From assembly GCA_027486725.1 (NCBI GenBank), contig JAIXOP010000008.1, positions 1 to 64,000 of the forward strand: a stretch of DNA of 64,000 bases, in the 5' to 3' direction. Position numbers and translations under genes: made by a program. Below, piece by piece: positions 10,048 to 19,609 of this stretch. This stretch comes from Burkholderiales bacterium (lineage in GTDB: Bacteria > Pseudomonadota > Gammaproteobacteria > Burkholderiales > Burkholderiaceae_A). Under the pieces are notes generated by a model that was given only the letters and a program-made list of their open reading frames with translations, was not told the DNA's origin and did no database searches. Position 1 is the first letter of the stretch. Each line of letters opens with the position of its first letter.

Positions 10048-11349
10048 ATGAAACCAGGCCTCAACAAATCCAACGAGCTTGCCCAGCGGATCTTGTTTCT
10101 GATCGGGGCTCTGCTCGTCTATCGTCTGGGTGCACACATCCCCGTTCCCGGAATCGATCCGGCGCAGCTGGCTGCACTGTTTCAGTCGCAGTCCGGCGGC
10201 ATCCTGGGCATGTTCAATATGTTCTCGGGCGGTGCGCTCTCGCGCTTCACGGTCTTTGCCCTGGGAATCATGCCGTACATTTCCGCCTCGATCATCATGC
10301 AGCTGGCCACGGTGGTGTCGCCCCAGCTCGAGGCCATCAAGAAAGAAGGCGAGGCGGGCCGCAAGACCATCACCCGCTACACCCGCTACGCCACGGTGGT
10401 GCTCGCGTTTGTTCAGGCTGTGGGCATTTCGGTCGCACTCGAGAGCCAGCAGGGTCTCGTCATCGACCCGGGCATGGCCTTCCGCTTCACCACGGTGGTC
10501 ACGCTGGTCACCGGAACCATGTTCCTGATGTGGCTGGGTGAGCAGATCACCGAGCGCGGCATTGGCAATGGCATCTCCCTCATCATCTTTGCGGGCATCG
10601 TGGCGGGTCTTCCCAGCTCGCTCGGCGGCCTCTTCGAGCTCGTTCGCACCGGATCCCTGGGCGGCCTCACGGTCATCTTCATCCTCGCCCTCGTGGTCGG
10701 TGTCACTGCCCTGGTCGTCTTTGTTGAGCGTGGCCAGCGCAAAATCACGGTGCAGTACGCGCGCCGTCAGGTGGGCAATCGCATCATGGCTGCGCAGAAG
10801 TCCTTCCTGCCCCTGAAGCTCAACATGGCCGGCGTGATTCCGCCCATCTTCGCCTCGAGCATCATTCTCTTCCCCGCCACCCTCAGCCAGTGGTTCAGCG
10901 GCGGCCCCGAAGACGGCAATTTCCTCGGCGATGTTGCCGCGGCCCTCTCGCCCGGTCAGCCGCTCTACATCGGCCTCTATGCCGCGGCCATCGTGTTCTT
11001 CTGTTTCTTCTACACCGCCCTGGTGTTCAACAGCCGTGAGACGGCCGAGAACCTCAAAAAGAGCGGTGCCCTCGTCGAGGGTCGCCGGCCGGGTGAGCAG
11101 ACCGCCAAGTACATCGACACTGTCCTCACCCGCCTGACCCTGGTGGGCGCTGTCTACATCACCCTAGTCTGCCTGCTGCCCGAATTTCTCGTGATGGAAT
11201 TCAATGCCCCCTTCTACTTTGGCGGCACCTCCCTGCTCATCATCGTGGTGGTCTCGATGGACCTCATGGCCCAGGTGCAGTCCCATGTGATGTCCGAGCA
11301 GTACGAGAGCCTGCTGAAGAAGGCCAATTTCAAAGGGGGCGCACGCTGA
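10048..11349 (+). CDS. secY: Preprotein translocase subunit SecY
   Basis: The pore-forming subunit of the Sec translocon has 433 residues and the expected ten membrane segments. The start [17 protein letters not shown], the plug region following [13 protein letters not shown], and the cytoplasmic loop [20 protein letters not shown] that contacts SecA and ribosomes are visible. It works in the inner membrane with SecE and SecG, which are not in this window. Its stop overlaps the infA start by one base. Confidence 0.98.
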   Translation: MKPGLNKSNELAQRILFLIGALLVYRLGAHIPVPGIDPAQLAALFQSQSGGILGMFNMFSGGALSRFTVFALGIMPYISASIIMQLATVVSPQLEAIKKEGEAGRKTITRYTRYATVVLAFVQAVGISVALESQQGLVIDPGMAFRFTTVVTLVTGTMFLMWLGEQITERGIGNGISLIIFAGIVAGLPSSLGGLFELVRTGSLGGLTVIFILALVVGVTALVVFVERGQRKITVQYARRQVGNRIMAAQKSFLPLKLNMAGVIPPIFASSIILFPATLSQWFSGGPEDGNFLGDVAAALSPGQPLYIGLYAAAIVFFCFFYTALVFNSRETAENLKKSGALVEGRRPGEQTAKYIDTVLTRLTLVGAVYITLVCLLPEFLVMEFNAPFYFGGTSLLIIVVVSMDLMAQVQSHVMSEQYESLLKKANFKGGAR

Positions 11350-11567
11350 TGGCCAAAGACGATGCCATCCAGATGCAGGGCGAGATTCTCGAGAATCTCC
11401 CCAACGCCACCTTCCGCGTCAAGCTCGAAAACGGCCACGTCGTGCTGGGCCACATTTCCGGAAAGATGCGCATGCATTACATCCGGATCCTGCCCGGCGA
11501 CAAGGTCACTGTTGAACTCACCCCCTACGATCTGAGCCGCGCTCGCATCGTATTCCGGGCCAAATAA
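11349..11567 (+). CDS. infA: Translation initiation factor IF-1
   Basis: This is a single OB-fold protein of 72 residues with the segments [16 protein letters not shown] and [18 protein letters not shown]. It binds the A site of the 30S subunit during initiation. The start codon shares a base with the secY stop. A gene at this position, between secY and rpmJ, is usual in betaproteobacteria. Confidence 0.97.
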   Translation: MAKDDAIQMQGEILENLPNATFRVKLENGHVVLGHISGKMRMHYIRILPGDKVTVELTPYDLSRARIVFRAK

Positions 11568-11590
11568 CGTTTTAAGGCAAAAGGGAAACC

Positions 11591-11704
11591 ATGAAAGTTC
11601 TCGCATCCGTGCGGCGCATCTGCCGCAACTGCAAGGTCATCAAGCGCCACGGCGTGGTGCGTGTGATTTGCACCGACCCCCGTCACAAGCAGCGTCAAGG
11701 CTAA
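11591..11704 (+). CDS. rpmJ: 50S ribosomal protein L36 (bL36), zinc-binding form
   Basis: This 37-residue protein reads [20 protein letters not shown] at its start. It keeps the zinc ligands Cys11, Cys14, Cys27 and His32, so it is the C+ form that needs zinc. An AAGGG(AAA) ribosome-binding site precedes the ATG. It lies 23 nt after infA and 15 nt before rpsM. Confidence 0.97.
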   Translation: MKVLASVRRICRNCKVIKRHGVVRVICTDPRHKQRQG

Positions 11705-11719
11705 TAGGGAGCATTTCGA

Positions 11720-12085
11720 ATGGCTCGTATTGCAGGAATCAACATCCCCGCCCATCAGCACGCCGTGATTGGCCTCACCGCGATCTTTGGCATCGGCCGC
11801 ACGCGCTCGAAAGAGATCTGTGCCGCGGCTGGCGTGCCCGAGACCAAGAAGGTCAAGGACCTGAGCGACGACGAGCTCGATCGTCTGCGCTCCGAGGTGG
11901 GCAAGTTCACGACCGAGGGTGACCTGCGCCGTGAAGTCACCATGTCGATCAAGCGACTGATGGACCTCGGCTGCTATCGCGGCATGCGCCATCGCAAAGG
12001 CCTGCCCGTTCGCGGTCAGCGCACCCGGACCAATGCCCGCACTCGCAAGGGTCCGCGCAAAGGCAGCATCACGCTCAAGAAGTAA
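11720..12085 (+). CDS. rpsM: 30S ribosomal protein S13 (uS13)
   Basis: At 121 residues, it begins [19 protein letters not shown] and ends in the basic tail [17 protein letters not shown] that contacts P-site tRNA. It bridges to L5 in the intersubunit contact. This is the first gene of the alpha group. Confidence 0.98.
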   Translation: MARIAGINIPAHQHAVIGLTAIFGIGRTRSKEICAAAGVPETKKVKDLSDDELDRLRSEVGKFTTEGDLRREVTMSIKRLMDLGCYRGMRHRKGLPVRGQRTRTNARTRKGPRKGSITLKK

Positions 12086-12101
12086 CCACTGAGGACAAAG
12101 C

Positions 12102-12500
12102 ATGGCTAAAGCTGGTCAAAGCGCACAGCGCGCACGCAAGAAGGTTCGGAAGCACGTCACCGATGCGGTGGCCCACATCCACGCCTCCTTCAACAACACG
12201 ATCATCACGATCACCGACCGCCAGGGCAACACCCTGTCGTGGGCGACTTCGGGGGGCGCTGGCTTCAAAGGAAGCCGCAAGTCCACGCCGTTCGCTGCAC
12301 AGGTGGCCGCCGAGACCGCCGGCCGCGTTGCGGTCGAGTGTGGCGTGAAGAACGTGGAAGTGCGCATCAAGGGCCCCGGCCCTGGCCGCGAGTCCACCGT
12401 GCGCGCGCTGAACAATCTGGGAATCCGAGTCACCCTGATCTCCGATGTGACTCCCGTGCCCCACAACGGCTGCCGCCCCCAGAAGCGCCGCCGCATCTAG
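12102..12500 (+). CDS. rpsK: 30S ribosomal protein S11 (uS11)
   Basis: At 132 residues, the [19 protein letters not shown] and [13 protein letters not shown] segments are canonical; the Asn-Gly in the latter is the isoaspartate site known in E. coli. It sits on the platform of the 30S subunit. An 85-nt spacer with hairpins separates it from rpsD. Confidence 0.98.
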   Translation: MAKAGQSAQRARKKVRKHVTDAVAHIHASFNNTIITITDRQGNTLSWATSGGAGFKGSRKSTPFAAQVAAETAGRVAVECGVKNVEVRIKGPGPGRESTVRALNNLGIRVTLISDVTPVPHNGCRPQKRRRI

Positions 12501-12524
12501 TTTTTCCCTTCCATAAGCCCACCG

Positions 12525-12565
12525 TCGTCGGGCACTTTCCCGGCGACATTCCTGGCTCTGCCAGG
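12525..12565 (+). promoter_or_regulatory. Two tandem hairpins in the rpsK-rpsD spacer
   Basis: TCGTCGGG (12525-12532) pairs with CCCGGCGA (12539-12546) around a 6-nt loop, with one T-G wobble. CCTGGC (12551-12556) pairs with GCCAGG (12560-12565) around TCT and is followed by TTTCT. The second resembles a weak attenuator. S4 is a known autoregulator of alpha operons in other bacteria, so these stems are candidates for a control site directly upstream of rpsD. Confidence 0.4.
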
Positions 12566-12585
12566 TTTCTCGAAAGGACATCGAC

Positions 12586-13209
<624 letters not shown>

Positions 13210-13265
13210 TCGAGTTCCTGTCTGAGCCTTGCCCGCCCAACTGCCATCCCGCACAAAGGACTGAC

Positions 13266-14240
13266 ATGCTGAATGCCTTTCTGAAGCCTCGCCTGATCGA
13301 GGCAGAATCCATTGGCCCCAACACCGCCAAGGTGACCATGGAGCCCTTCGAGCGTGGCTTCGGCCACACCCTCGGCAACGCGCTGCGCCGTGTTCTGCTG
13401 TCTTCGATGGAGGGCTATGCCGCCACCGAAGTACAGATCAACGGTGTGGTGCACGAATACACCGCGATCGACGGCGTGCAGGAAGACGTGGTCGATCTCC
13501 TGCTCAACCTCAAGGGCGTGATCTTCAAGCTCGAGGGACGTCCCGACGTGCTGCTGACCCTGCGCAAGCAGGGCCCCGGCCCCGTGACTGCCGGCGACTT
13601 CGATCTGCCGCACGATGTGACCATCCTCAATCCCGAGCACGTCCTGGCCACCTTGTCGGACAACGTCAAGCTCGAGATGCAGGTTCGGGTCGAAAAGGGC
13701 CGCGGCTATGTGCCCGGAACCCTGCGCCACCTTGGCGATGAGTACAGCCGCTCCATCGGCCGTCTGGTGCTCGATGCCTCGTTCTCCCCGGTTCGTCGGG
13801 TTGCCTATTCGGTCGAGAATGCCCGGGTCGAGCAGCGCACCGACCTCGACAAGCTCGTGATCGAAATCGAGACCAACGGCGTGATCGAGCCCGAAGATGC
13901 CGTCCGGCAGGCTGCACGCATTTTGGTCGAACAGCTCTCGGTCTTTGCAGCGCTCGAGGGTGCTGAAGCCAATGCCGACGCGCCGCGCAGTTCGCAGGTC
14001 GACCCCATCCTCCTGCGCCCAGTGGAAGACCTCGACCTCACCGTCCGGTCGGCCAACTGCCTCAAGGCCGAGCAAATCAACTACATCGGCGATCTGGTTC
14101 AGCGCACCGAGAACGAGCTGCTCAAGACCCCCAATCTGGGTCGCAAGTCGCTCAACGAGATCAAGGAAGTCCTCGCTGCACGCGGACTCCAGCTCGGCAC
14201 CAAGCTCGACAGCTGGCCCCCCATTGGCCTGAACCGTTAA
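13266..14240 (+). CDS. rpoA: DNA-directed RNA polymerase subunit alpha
   Basis: At 324 residues it is normal length. The N-terminal dimerisation domain includes [21 protein letters not shown]. The C-terminal domain, about residues 250-310, contains the helix-hairpin-helix [19 protein letters not shown] that contacts UP elements and activators. The gene lies between rpsD and rplQ, as in most proteobacteria. Confidence 0.99.
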   Translation: MLNAFLKPRLIEAESIGPNTAKVTMEPFERGFGHTLGNALRRVLLSSMEGYAATEVQINGVVHEYTAIDGVQEDVVDLLLNLKGVIFKLEGRPDVLLTLRKQGPGPVTAGDFDLPHDVTILNPEHVLATLSDNVKLEMQVRVEKGRGYVPGTLRHLGDEYSRSIGRLVLDASFSPVRRVAYSVENARVEQRTDLDKLVIEIETNGVIEPEDAVRQAARILVEQLSVFAALEGAEANADAPRSSQVDPILLRPVEDLDLTVRSANCLKAEQINYIGDLVQRTENELLKTPNLGRKSLNEIKEVLAARGLQLGTKLDSWPPIGLNR

Positions 14241-14282
14241 TCCGGTCGACGCCGCCCCTATTTCTAGATCAGGAGATCCGTC

Positions 14283-14672
14283 ATGCGCCACCGTCATGGC
14301 CTTCGCAAACTGAACCGCACCTCGAGCCATCGGCAAGCCATGTTCCGCAACATGGCCAATGCCCTGCTGCGCCACGAAGCGATTCGCACCACCCTCCCCA
14401 AGGCCAAGGAACTGCGCCGTGTGGTGGAGCCCCTCATCACTCTGAGCAAGGTGCCCAGCGTGGCCAATCGCCGTCTGGCCTTCAACCGCCTGCGCGATCG
14501 CGACATGGTCGTCAAGCTCTTTGATGAAATCGGCCCGCGTTATGCCACCCGTCCGGGCGGTTACTGCCGAATCCTCAAGTGGGGCAACCGCGATGGCGAC
14601 AACGCGCCCATGGCCCTGATGGAGCTGGTGGATCGCCCCGACACGGCCGTGGCCGACGTCGACGGCGAGTAA
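14283..14672 (+). CDS. rplQ: 50S ribosomal protein L17 (bL17)
   Basis: At 129 residues, it begins [20 protein letters not shown], canonical for L17, and lies near the tunnel exit. It ends the ribosomal block. Only 9 nt separate its stop from the converging hemB stop, and no intrinsic terminator is visible in either direction, so ending of the long transcript must rely on Rho or read into hemB. Confidence 0.98.
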   Translation: MRHRHGLRKLNRTSSHRQAMFRNMANALLRHEAIRTTLPKAKELRRVVEPLITLSKVPSVANRRLAFNRLRDRDMVVKLFDEIGPRYATRPGGYCRILKWGNRDGDNAPMALMELVDRPDTAVADVDGE

Positions 14673-14681
14673 GTCCCGGAA

Positions 14682-15698
14682 TTAGGCCTCGTCGCGCAGC
14701 CAGCGCGCGAGGTCAAGCGCGGCGTAAGTCAACACCCCCCGCGCGCCCGCACGAATCAGGCAGGTGAGGGCCTCCAGTTGGGTCGAGCGCTCATCGAGCC
14801 AGCCCGCCTGGGCAGCGGCCTTCAGCATCGCGTATTCCCCACTGACTTGATAGGCCAGCACCGGCATGGGTGTCGCCTCGCTCAGTTGGCGAATCACATC
14901 CAGATACGGAAGCCCGGGCTTGACCATGAGCATGTCGGCCCCCTCGGCAACGTCCATGGCCGCCTCGGTCCAGGCCTCTCGGCCATTGGCCGGGTTCATC
15001 TGATACGTCTTCTTGTCGGCCTTGCCGAGCTGAGCCGCCGAGCCCACTGCATCGCGGAAGGGCCCATAAAACGCCGAGGCAAACTTGGCCGAATAGGCGA
15101 GGATCTGGGTATTTTGCTGGTGGGCGGACTCGAGGGCACGGCGAATGGCCAGAACCCGGCCGTCCATCATGTCGGACGGGGCCACCACATCGGCACCCGC
15201 AGCGGCCTGCATGAGTGCCTGCTCCACCAAGGCCGCAACCGTCTCGTCGTTGAGCACCTCGCCGGCAGGGCCCAGCAGACCATCCTGACCATGGCTGGTG
15301 TACGGATCGAGGGCGACATCGCAGATCACCCCCAAATCTGGAAATCGAGACTTCAGCGCAGCGACTGCCCTGGGCACCAGACCCTCGGGGTTCGACGCCT
15401 CTCGGCCCTGTGGGCACTTGAGGGCAACATCCACCACGGGAAAGAGCGCCAGTGCAGAGACTCCCAGGGTGCTGGCCGCCTCTGCCGTGCGCAGGATGCC
15501 GTCGATGGATTCGCGGTGAACCCCGGGCATGGAGGCCACGGCCTCGCGCCGGCCATTTCCGTCTAGGACAAACACGGGCAGGATCAGCTGGCTGGGGTGC
15601 ACCCGGGTTTCCTGGGTGAGGCGTCGCGCCCAGGGCGCCTGACGCAGCCTGCGGGGCCGTGCCAGCGGGAAACCGGCGGGATTAAAGTAATCACTCAC
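14682..15698 (-). CDS. hemB: Delta-aminolevulinic acid dehydratase (porphobilinogen synthase), magnesium type
   Basis: The enzyme joins two 5-aminolevulinate molecules into porphobilinogen in haem synthesis. At 338 residues, both active-site lysines are visible, in YSAKFAS and LMVKPGLPY. The metal-site segment reads DVALDPYTSHGQDG: the three cysteines of the zinc form are replaced by Ala, Asp and Asp, so this is a Mg-dependent type. The start codon is GTG (15698) with a GGAG nine bases upstream. It faces rplQ and is followed upstream by the spacer with the candidate small RNA. Confidence 0.97.
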   Translation of the reverse strand: MSDYFNPAGFPLARPRRLRQAPWARRLTQETRVHPSQLILPVFVLDGNGRREAVASMPGVHRESIDGILRTAEAASTLGVSALALFPVVDVALKCPQGREASNPEGLVPRAVAALKSRFPDLGVICDVALDPYTSHGQDGLLGPAGEVLNDETVAALVEQALMQAAAGADVVAPSDMMDGRVLAIRRALESAHQQNTQILAYSAKFASAFYGPFRDAVGSAAQLGKADKKTYQMNPANGREAWTEAAMDVAEGADMLMVKPGLPYLDVIRQLSEATPMPVLAYQVSGEYAMLKAAAQAGWLDERSTQLEALTCLIRAGARGVLTYAALDLARWLRDEA

Positions 15699-15764
15699 TT
15701 AAGCAATCTCCGGGGGCCCAGTGCTGCGCCCCAAAAAAACAGGTATCTTCGGGAACTCTCTTTG

Positions 15765-15779
15765 TTTGTCCTAGACAAA
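15765..15779. repeat. Perfect inverted repeat upstream of hemB
   Basis: TTTGTC-CTA-GACAAA is a perfect 6-bp inverted repeat with a 3-nt centre, 66 nt upstream of the hemB start. It can be read as the first stem of the candidate plus-strand RNA or as an operator in the hemB promoter region. The sequence alone does not decide. Confidence 0.45.
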
Positions 15780-15844
15780 GTGAGTGGTGATGCAACCCCC
15801 GCTTTTCCTCCCTGAGCGGGTGCCTGGTGGACAGGCAATCTTGC

Positions 15845-15883
15845 GCCGGTGGGGCCCAAACCCCACCGGCCTTTTTTTATTTT
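15845..15883 (+). terminator. Strong intrinsic terminator on the plus strand
   Basis: A perfect 10-bp stem, GCCGGTGGGG (15845-15854) with CCCCACCGGC (15861-15870) and loop CCCAAA, is followed by CTTTTTTTATTTT. The T tract is on the plus strand only; the minus-strand copy of the stem is followed by GCAAGATT. It therefore ends plus-strand RNA, although it overlaps the last bases of the minus-strand gene engB. Confidence 0.85.
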
Positions 15884-16580
15884 AAATCTCCGCCGCCTCG
15901 TCGCCGAGCAGCCCCATCCAAGACGACATCGCCTGAAGCACCGGGTCGCGGCCCGTGCGTGCCAGGCCACTGAAAAGCGACACGCTGACTGCACCGCCCC
16001 AGGCCTCCTCCTGCTCCCGGACGATCCGGCCGGCCTTCGACAGGGCCTGCTGCTGCTCCTGCCGCGTGAGCTTGTCGGCCTTGGTCAGCAGCACATGCAC
16101 GGGCAGGCGGCGCGGACCAAACCAGTCCAGCATCTGGACGTCGAGGGGCCCCAGCGCATGGCGGCAGTCGGTCACCAGGATGAGCCCCGCCAGGTTTTCG
16201 CGGTGCGCAAGGTAGCGCGCCAGCTCCACCTCCCAGGCCCGCTGGGTGGCCTTGTCGACCTGGGCATAGCCATAGCCGGGAAGATCGACCAGCCGACCCA
16301 ATTCGGCCTCTTTGTAGAGCAGGCTAAAGACGTTGATGAGGCGGGTCCTGCCCGGCGTCTTGCTCGCAAAGGCCAGCTTCTTGCGATGGCAGAGCACATT
16401 GAGCGCCGTCGACTTTCCCGCATTGGATCGTCCTGCAATGGCAATCTCGGGGATGTCGGACCGTGGCAGCTGCTTCATCTGGGAGGCGCTGCGCCAGAAC
16501 TGCACCCCCGAGATCCACCGATCCAGGTCGGGCGCCTCCATCGACGCCGAACCTCCGGGCGAGGCCGAGCTCGGGTTCAT
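15882..16580 (-). CDS. engB: Ribosome biogenesis GTP-binding protein EngB (YihA/YsxC)
   Basis: This GTPase is needed for assembly of the 50S subunit. In 232 residues, the G1 motif is GRSNAGKST, G3 is DLPGYGY and G4 is TKAD. I start at 16580 because GAGGA lies 4 nt upstream of that ATG; an upstream ATG at 16649 would add 23 unconserved residues. It is divergent from the cytochrome c4 gene, with 127 nt between them. Confidence 0.95.
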   Translation of the reverse strand: MNPSSASPGGSASMEAPDLDRWISGVQFWRSASQMKQLPRSDIPEIAIAGRSNAGKSTALNVLCHRKKLAFASKTPGRTRLINVFSLLYKEAELGRLVDLPGYGYAQVDKATQRAWEVELARYLAHRENLAGLILVTDCRHALGPLDVQMLDWFGPRRLPVHVLLTKADKLTRQEQQQALSKAGRIVREQEEAWGGAVSVSLFSGLARTGRDPVLQAMSSWMGLLGDEAAEI

Positions 16581-16707
16581 CGGGTCCTCGGCGGGGCCCG
16601 AAAAAAAAGCCCCACAGACTGGGACGCTGGCAGGATTCCAAGGGCACATGGACTAAAATCTCGCTTCCTAACATTCCAGTCTGACACAACGAGACGCCGC
16701 CCGAGCC

Positions 16708-17451
16708 ATGCAAGCCAACGCCCTCCAAGCCGTGACCAGCCCCGCCCCTCGCCGCCACGCCAACGCAGCCAACCATTCGGCACTGTGGGCTGTGGGCGCC
16801 GCACTCGCATTTCTGGCCATCACATCCACCACGGTAAAGGCTGCCAAGCCCGCCGCCGAGGCCCCAGCAGCGGCGAAAGTCGCCGCACCCGACCTCAACA
16901 AAGGCGCCGAGATTGCCAATGGCGTCTGCGTGGCCTGCCACGGGGTCGGTGGCAACAGCGAGGCCGGGGCCAACCCCATCCTCGCCGCCCAGCATGCCGG
17001 CTACATCGCCAAGCAGCTCAACAACTTCAAGCCGGGCCCCAACGGCAAAGAGCCCGAGCGCAACAACGCCATCATGGCCGGCTTCGCTGCCGAACTCTCG
17101 GCCGACGACATCCGCAATGTGTCTGCCTACTACTCCGCGCAGACCATGATCCCGTCCTTTGCTCAGAACAAAGACATCCTGGCCCGAGGACAGCAGATCT
17201 ATCGCGCTGGCATCGCCTCCAAGGGCATCCCCTCCTGCGCGGGCTGCCACGGTCCTGCGGGTCAGGGCATCCCAGCCCAATACCCCCGCCTCGCGGGCCA
17301 GTATGCCGAGTACACCGCGAGCCAGCTCGCACAATTCCGCAGCAAGGAGCGCAAGAACAGCCTCCAGATGAACGTGATTTCGGCTCAGCTCAATGACGAA
17401 GAAATTGCTGCGGTTTCGGAGTACATCGCCGGCCTCCGGCCCGCCAAGTAA
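16708..17451 (+). CDS. Cytochrome c4, dihaem periplasmic cytochrome
   Basis: This 247-residue protein has an N-terminal membrane segment and signal (about residues 24-46, ending VKAA) followed by two class I cytochrome domains. The haem motifs are CVACH near residue 74 and CAGCH near residue 178. Cytochrome c4 passes electrons from the bc1 complex to terminal oxidases in the periplasm. Its position next to ccsB and ccsA is usual in betaproteobacteria. A TAAAAT at 16654 could be a -10 box but has no convincing -35. Confidence 0.93.
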   Translation: MQANALQAVTSPAPRRHANAANHSALWAVGAALAFLAITSTTVKAAKPAAEAPAAAKVAAPDLNKGAEIANGVCVACHGVGGNSEAGANPILAAQHAGYIAKQLNNFKPGPNGKEPERNNAIMAGFAAELSADDIRNVSAYYSAQTMIPSFAQNKDILARGQQIYRAGIASKGIPSCAGCHGPAGQGIPAQYPRLAGQYAEYTASQLAQFRSKERKNSLQMNVISAQLNDEEIAAVSEYIAGLRPAK

Positions 17452-17455
17452 TCCC

Positions 17456-19594
17456 GTGTCGACCCAACCCGCGGGGGCGGAGGGCCTGCCCGGCGACAAG
17501 GTCGACACCCTAGGCCTTCAGCTGCAGTGGGGCAGCCGCGCACTGCGCGAGTCGGTGGAGCTCCTGAGCTCCATGCGGTTCGCGATCTCCTCCCTCACCG
17601 TGGTCTGCATTGCGAGTGCCATCGGAACCATCGTTCCGCAGGGCTCGCCCGAGATCAACTACATCAACCAGTTTGGCGCCTTCTGGTCCGAGGTCTTCAC
17701 CTCGGCCGATCTCTTCCGCGTCTACAACGCCCCCTGGTTTCTCCTCGTCATGGTGCTCATGCTGGTGAGCACCAGCCTCTGCCTGGTGCGCAACACACCC
17801 AAGATGCTGCGCGAAATGAAGGCATGGCGCAGCGAGGTGCATGAGCGCAGCTTCGCTGCCTTCTCCCACCGCACCGAGCGGGTCTTCCTGCCCAACGATG
17901 CTGGGCAGGGTGCCCAGAGCCTGCAGGCCCTCGAGGCCAATCTCGTCGCCCGGGGATACCAGGTGCGGCATCGGGTGGGCGACAGCGCTGCGGTGCCCCA
18001 CCTGGTGGCCAAGAAAGGCTCGGCCAGCCGCCTGGGGTACATCGCTGCCCATCTCTCCATCGTGGTCATCTCCCTCGGGGGTCTGGCCGACAGCGAGCTG
18101 CCCACCCGGCTTGCCATGTGGTGGTGGGGCAAGGAGCCCATCGCCCTGGCAGGACTCACGGCGGAAACCATCCCCGAGAAGGCCCGCCTGCCCGATGCCA
18201 CGCCGACCTATCGCGCCAATCTCTTTATCCCCGAGGGCCAGCGCAGTGACCTGGCCGTGCTCAACCGCCCCGGTGGCTCGGTCCTGCTCGACCTCCCGTT
18301 TGAGCTGGAGCTTCGCCAATTCATCGTCGACACCTACAGCACGGGCATGCCCAAACGCTTCGCGAGCGACGTGATTCTTCGAGACAAGAAGACGGGCGAA
18401 GAGACTGCTGCCGTCATCGAGGTCAACAAGCCCCTCATTCACCGCGGCGTGGCGATTTATCAATCCTCCTTCGACGATGGTGGTTCGCAGCTCGCACTGC
18501 GATTGATCCCCCTCGATGGGCCAAGCCGCAGCTCTGCCGCCATCGACCTCGCCGTTGGCGAGAGCCGTCCGCTGATGCGCGCTGGACAAAAATCGGACCT
18601 CACGCTCGAGATCTCGGCCTTCAAGGCAATCAATGTGGAGCGCGTGGGTGCCGTGCCCTCGGGCGATGCCAACGCCTTTGAGCAGCACGTTGCCACGGTG
18701 CTCTCCCCAGCGGCCGACGCCACACGCGATCAACAGAATGTGGGCCCCGCCTTCCAATACAAGCTGCGCGACGCCGCCGGCCAGGCCCGCGAGTTCCACA
18801 GCTACATGTTCCCGCTCGAGCTCGATGGCCACAGCGTCTTTGTGCTGGGGGTGCGCGACTCCCCCGACGATGCCTTCCGCTACCTGCGCATTCCTGCCGA
18901 CGCCCAGGGCTCCATGGACGATTTCCTGCGCCTGCGTTCGGCCATGCAAAACCCCGATCTGCGCAGCCGGGCCGCGCAGCGCTGGGCTGCAGACCAGCCG
19001 GTCCCCAATGCCGAGGTGCGCAAGGCCCTGCGGGCCAGCGCCGAGGGCGCGCTCACCACGCTGGCCAACGGCGGCTTGATCGGCATGGCCAACATGATCG
19101 AGGGAAACATCCCCGAGGATGAGCGGACACGCATGGCCGATGTGCTCATCCGCATCATGACGGGCAGCTTCTTCGAGGTCTGGCAGCAGGCACGCATGGC
19201 CGACGGGCTGCAGCGGCTGAGTCCGGCCGACGCGGCCAACGCCGACTTTGCTCAGCTCGCCCTCAACGCCTACAGCGATTCCCTGCTGCTCGACGCACCC
19301 TTCATGCTGCAGCTCAAGGACTTCACCGAGGTCAAGGCCTCGGTCTTTCAAGTCACCCGCTCGCCCGGGAAATACATCGTTTATCTCGGCAGCCTGCTGC
19401 TGGTGCTCGGGGTCTTTGCCATGCTCTACATCCACGAGCGCCGCATCTGGGTCTGGGCGCGCACCGACGCCGATGGCGCCATGTCCGTGCGCATGGCGGG
19501 CTCCACACCACGCAAGTCCTTCGACTTCGACGACGAGTTCGCCCGTCTGGGAACAACGCTGAATCAGCAAGGTCCGACTTCCCAACGCGGATAA
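17456..19594 (+). CDS. ccsB: Cytochrome c biogenesis protein CcsB (ResB family)
   Basis: CcsB and CcsA form the System II haem exporter and cytochrome c synthetase in the inner membrane. This is a ResB-type protein of 712 residues with membrane segments near the N-terminus (SSLTVVCIASAIGTIV; FLLVMVLMLVSTSLCLV), one around residue 200, a large periplasmic domain, and a last segment at the C-terminus (LGSLLLVLGVFAMLYIHERRI). I prefer the GTG at 17456, 4 nt after the cytochrome c4 stop; the in-frame ATG at 17393 would overlap that gene by 59 nt. Neither start has a clear ribosome-binding site. Confidence 0.92.
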   Translation: MSTQPAGAEGLPGDKVDTLGLQLQWGSRALRESVELLSSMRFAISSLTVVCIASAIGTIVPQGSPEINYINQFGAFWSEVFTSADLFRVYNAPWFLLVMVLMLVSTSLCLVRNTPKMLREMKAWRSEVHERSFAAFSHRTERVFLPNDAGQGAQSLQALEANLVARGYQVRHRVGDSAAVPHLVAKKGSASRLGYIAAHLSIVVISLGGLADSELPTRLAMWWWGKEPIALAGLTAETIPEKARLPDATPTYRANLFIPEGQRSDLAVLNRPGGSVLLDLPFELELRQFIVDTYSTGMPKRFASDVILRDKKTGEETAAVIEVNKPLIHRGVAIYQSSFDDGGSQLALRLIPLDGPSRSSAAIDLAVGESRPLMRAGQKSDLTLEISAFKAINVERVGAVPSGDANAFEQHVATVLSPAADATRDQQNVGPAFQYKLRDAAGQAREFHSYMFPLELDGHSVFVLGVRDSPDDAFRYLRIPADAQGSMDDFLRLRSAMQNPDLRSRAAQRWAADQPVPNAEVRKALRASAEGALTTLANGGLIGMANMIEGNIPEDERTRMADVLIRIMTGSFFEVWQQARMADGLQRLSPADAANADFAQLALNAYSDSLLLDAPFMLQLKDFTEVKASVFQVTRSPGKYIVYLGSLLLVLGVFAMLYIHERRIWVWARTDADGAMSVRMAGSTPRKSFDFDDEFARLGTTLNQQGPTSQRG

Positions 19595-19609
19595 GACACC
19601 GGAGACTCC

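Larger units (their letters stand above)
15750..15883 (+). ncRNA. Candidate small RNA between hemB and engB
   Basis: Both flanking genes are on the minus strand, yet the spacer ends in a strong plus-strand intrinsic terminator with no gene to serve. Upstream of it lie three further stems: TTTGTC/GACAAA (15765-15779), CCCGCT/AGCGGG (15798-15820) and TGCCTG/CAGGCA with loop GTGGA (15821-15837). Four stems in a row ending in a terminator suggest a structured RNA of about 130 nt. The 5' end is a guess: I could not find a convincing promoter. I do not recognise a known family. Confidence 0.4.

Noticed and set aside
16581-16649. Longer EngB with 23 extra N-terminal residues starting at 16649
   Set aside because: The extra residues (CPWNPASVPVCGAFFSG and so on) look unconserved, and the ATG at 16580 has a good GAGGA site.
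16654-16659. TAAAAT as a -10 box for the cytochrome c4 gene
   Set aside because: No -35 element at an acceptable distance, so I did not list it as a promoter.
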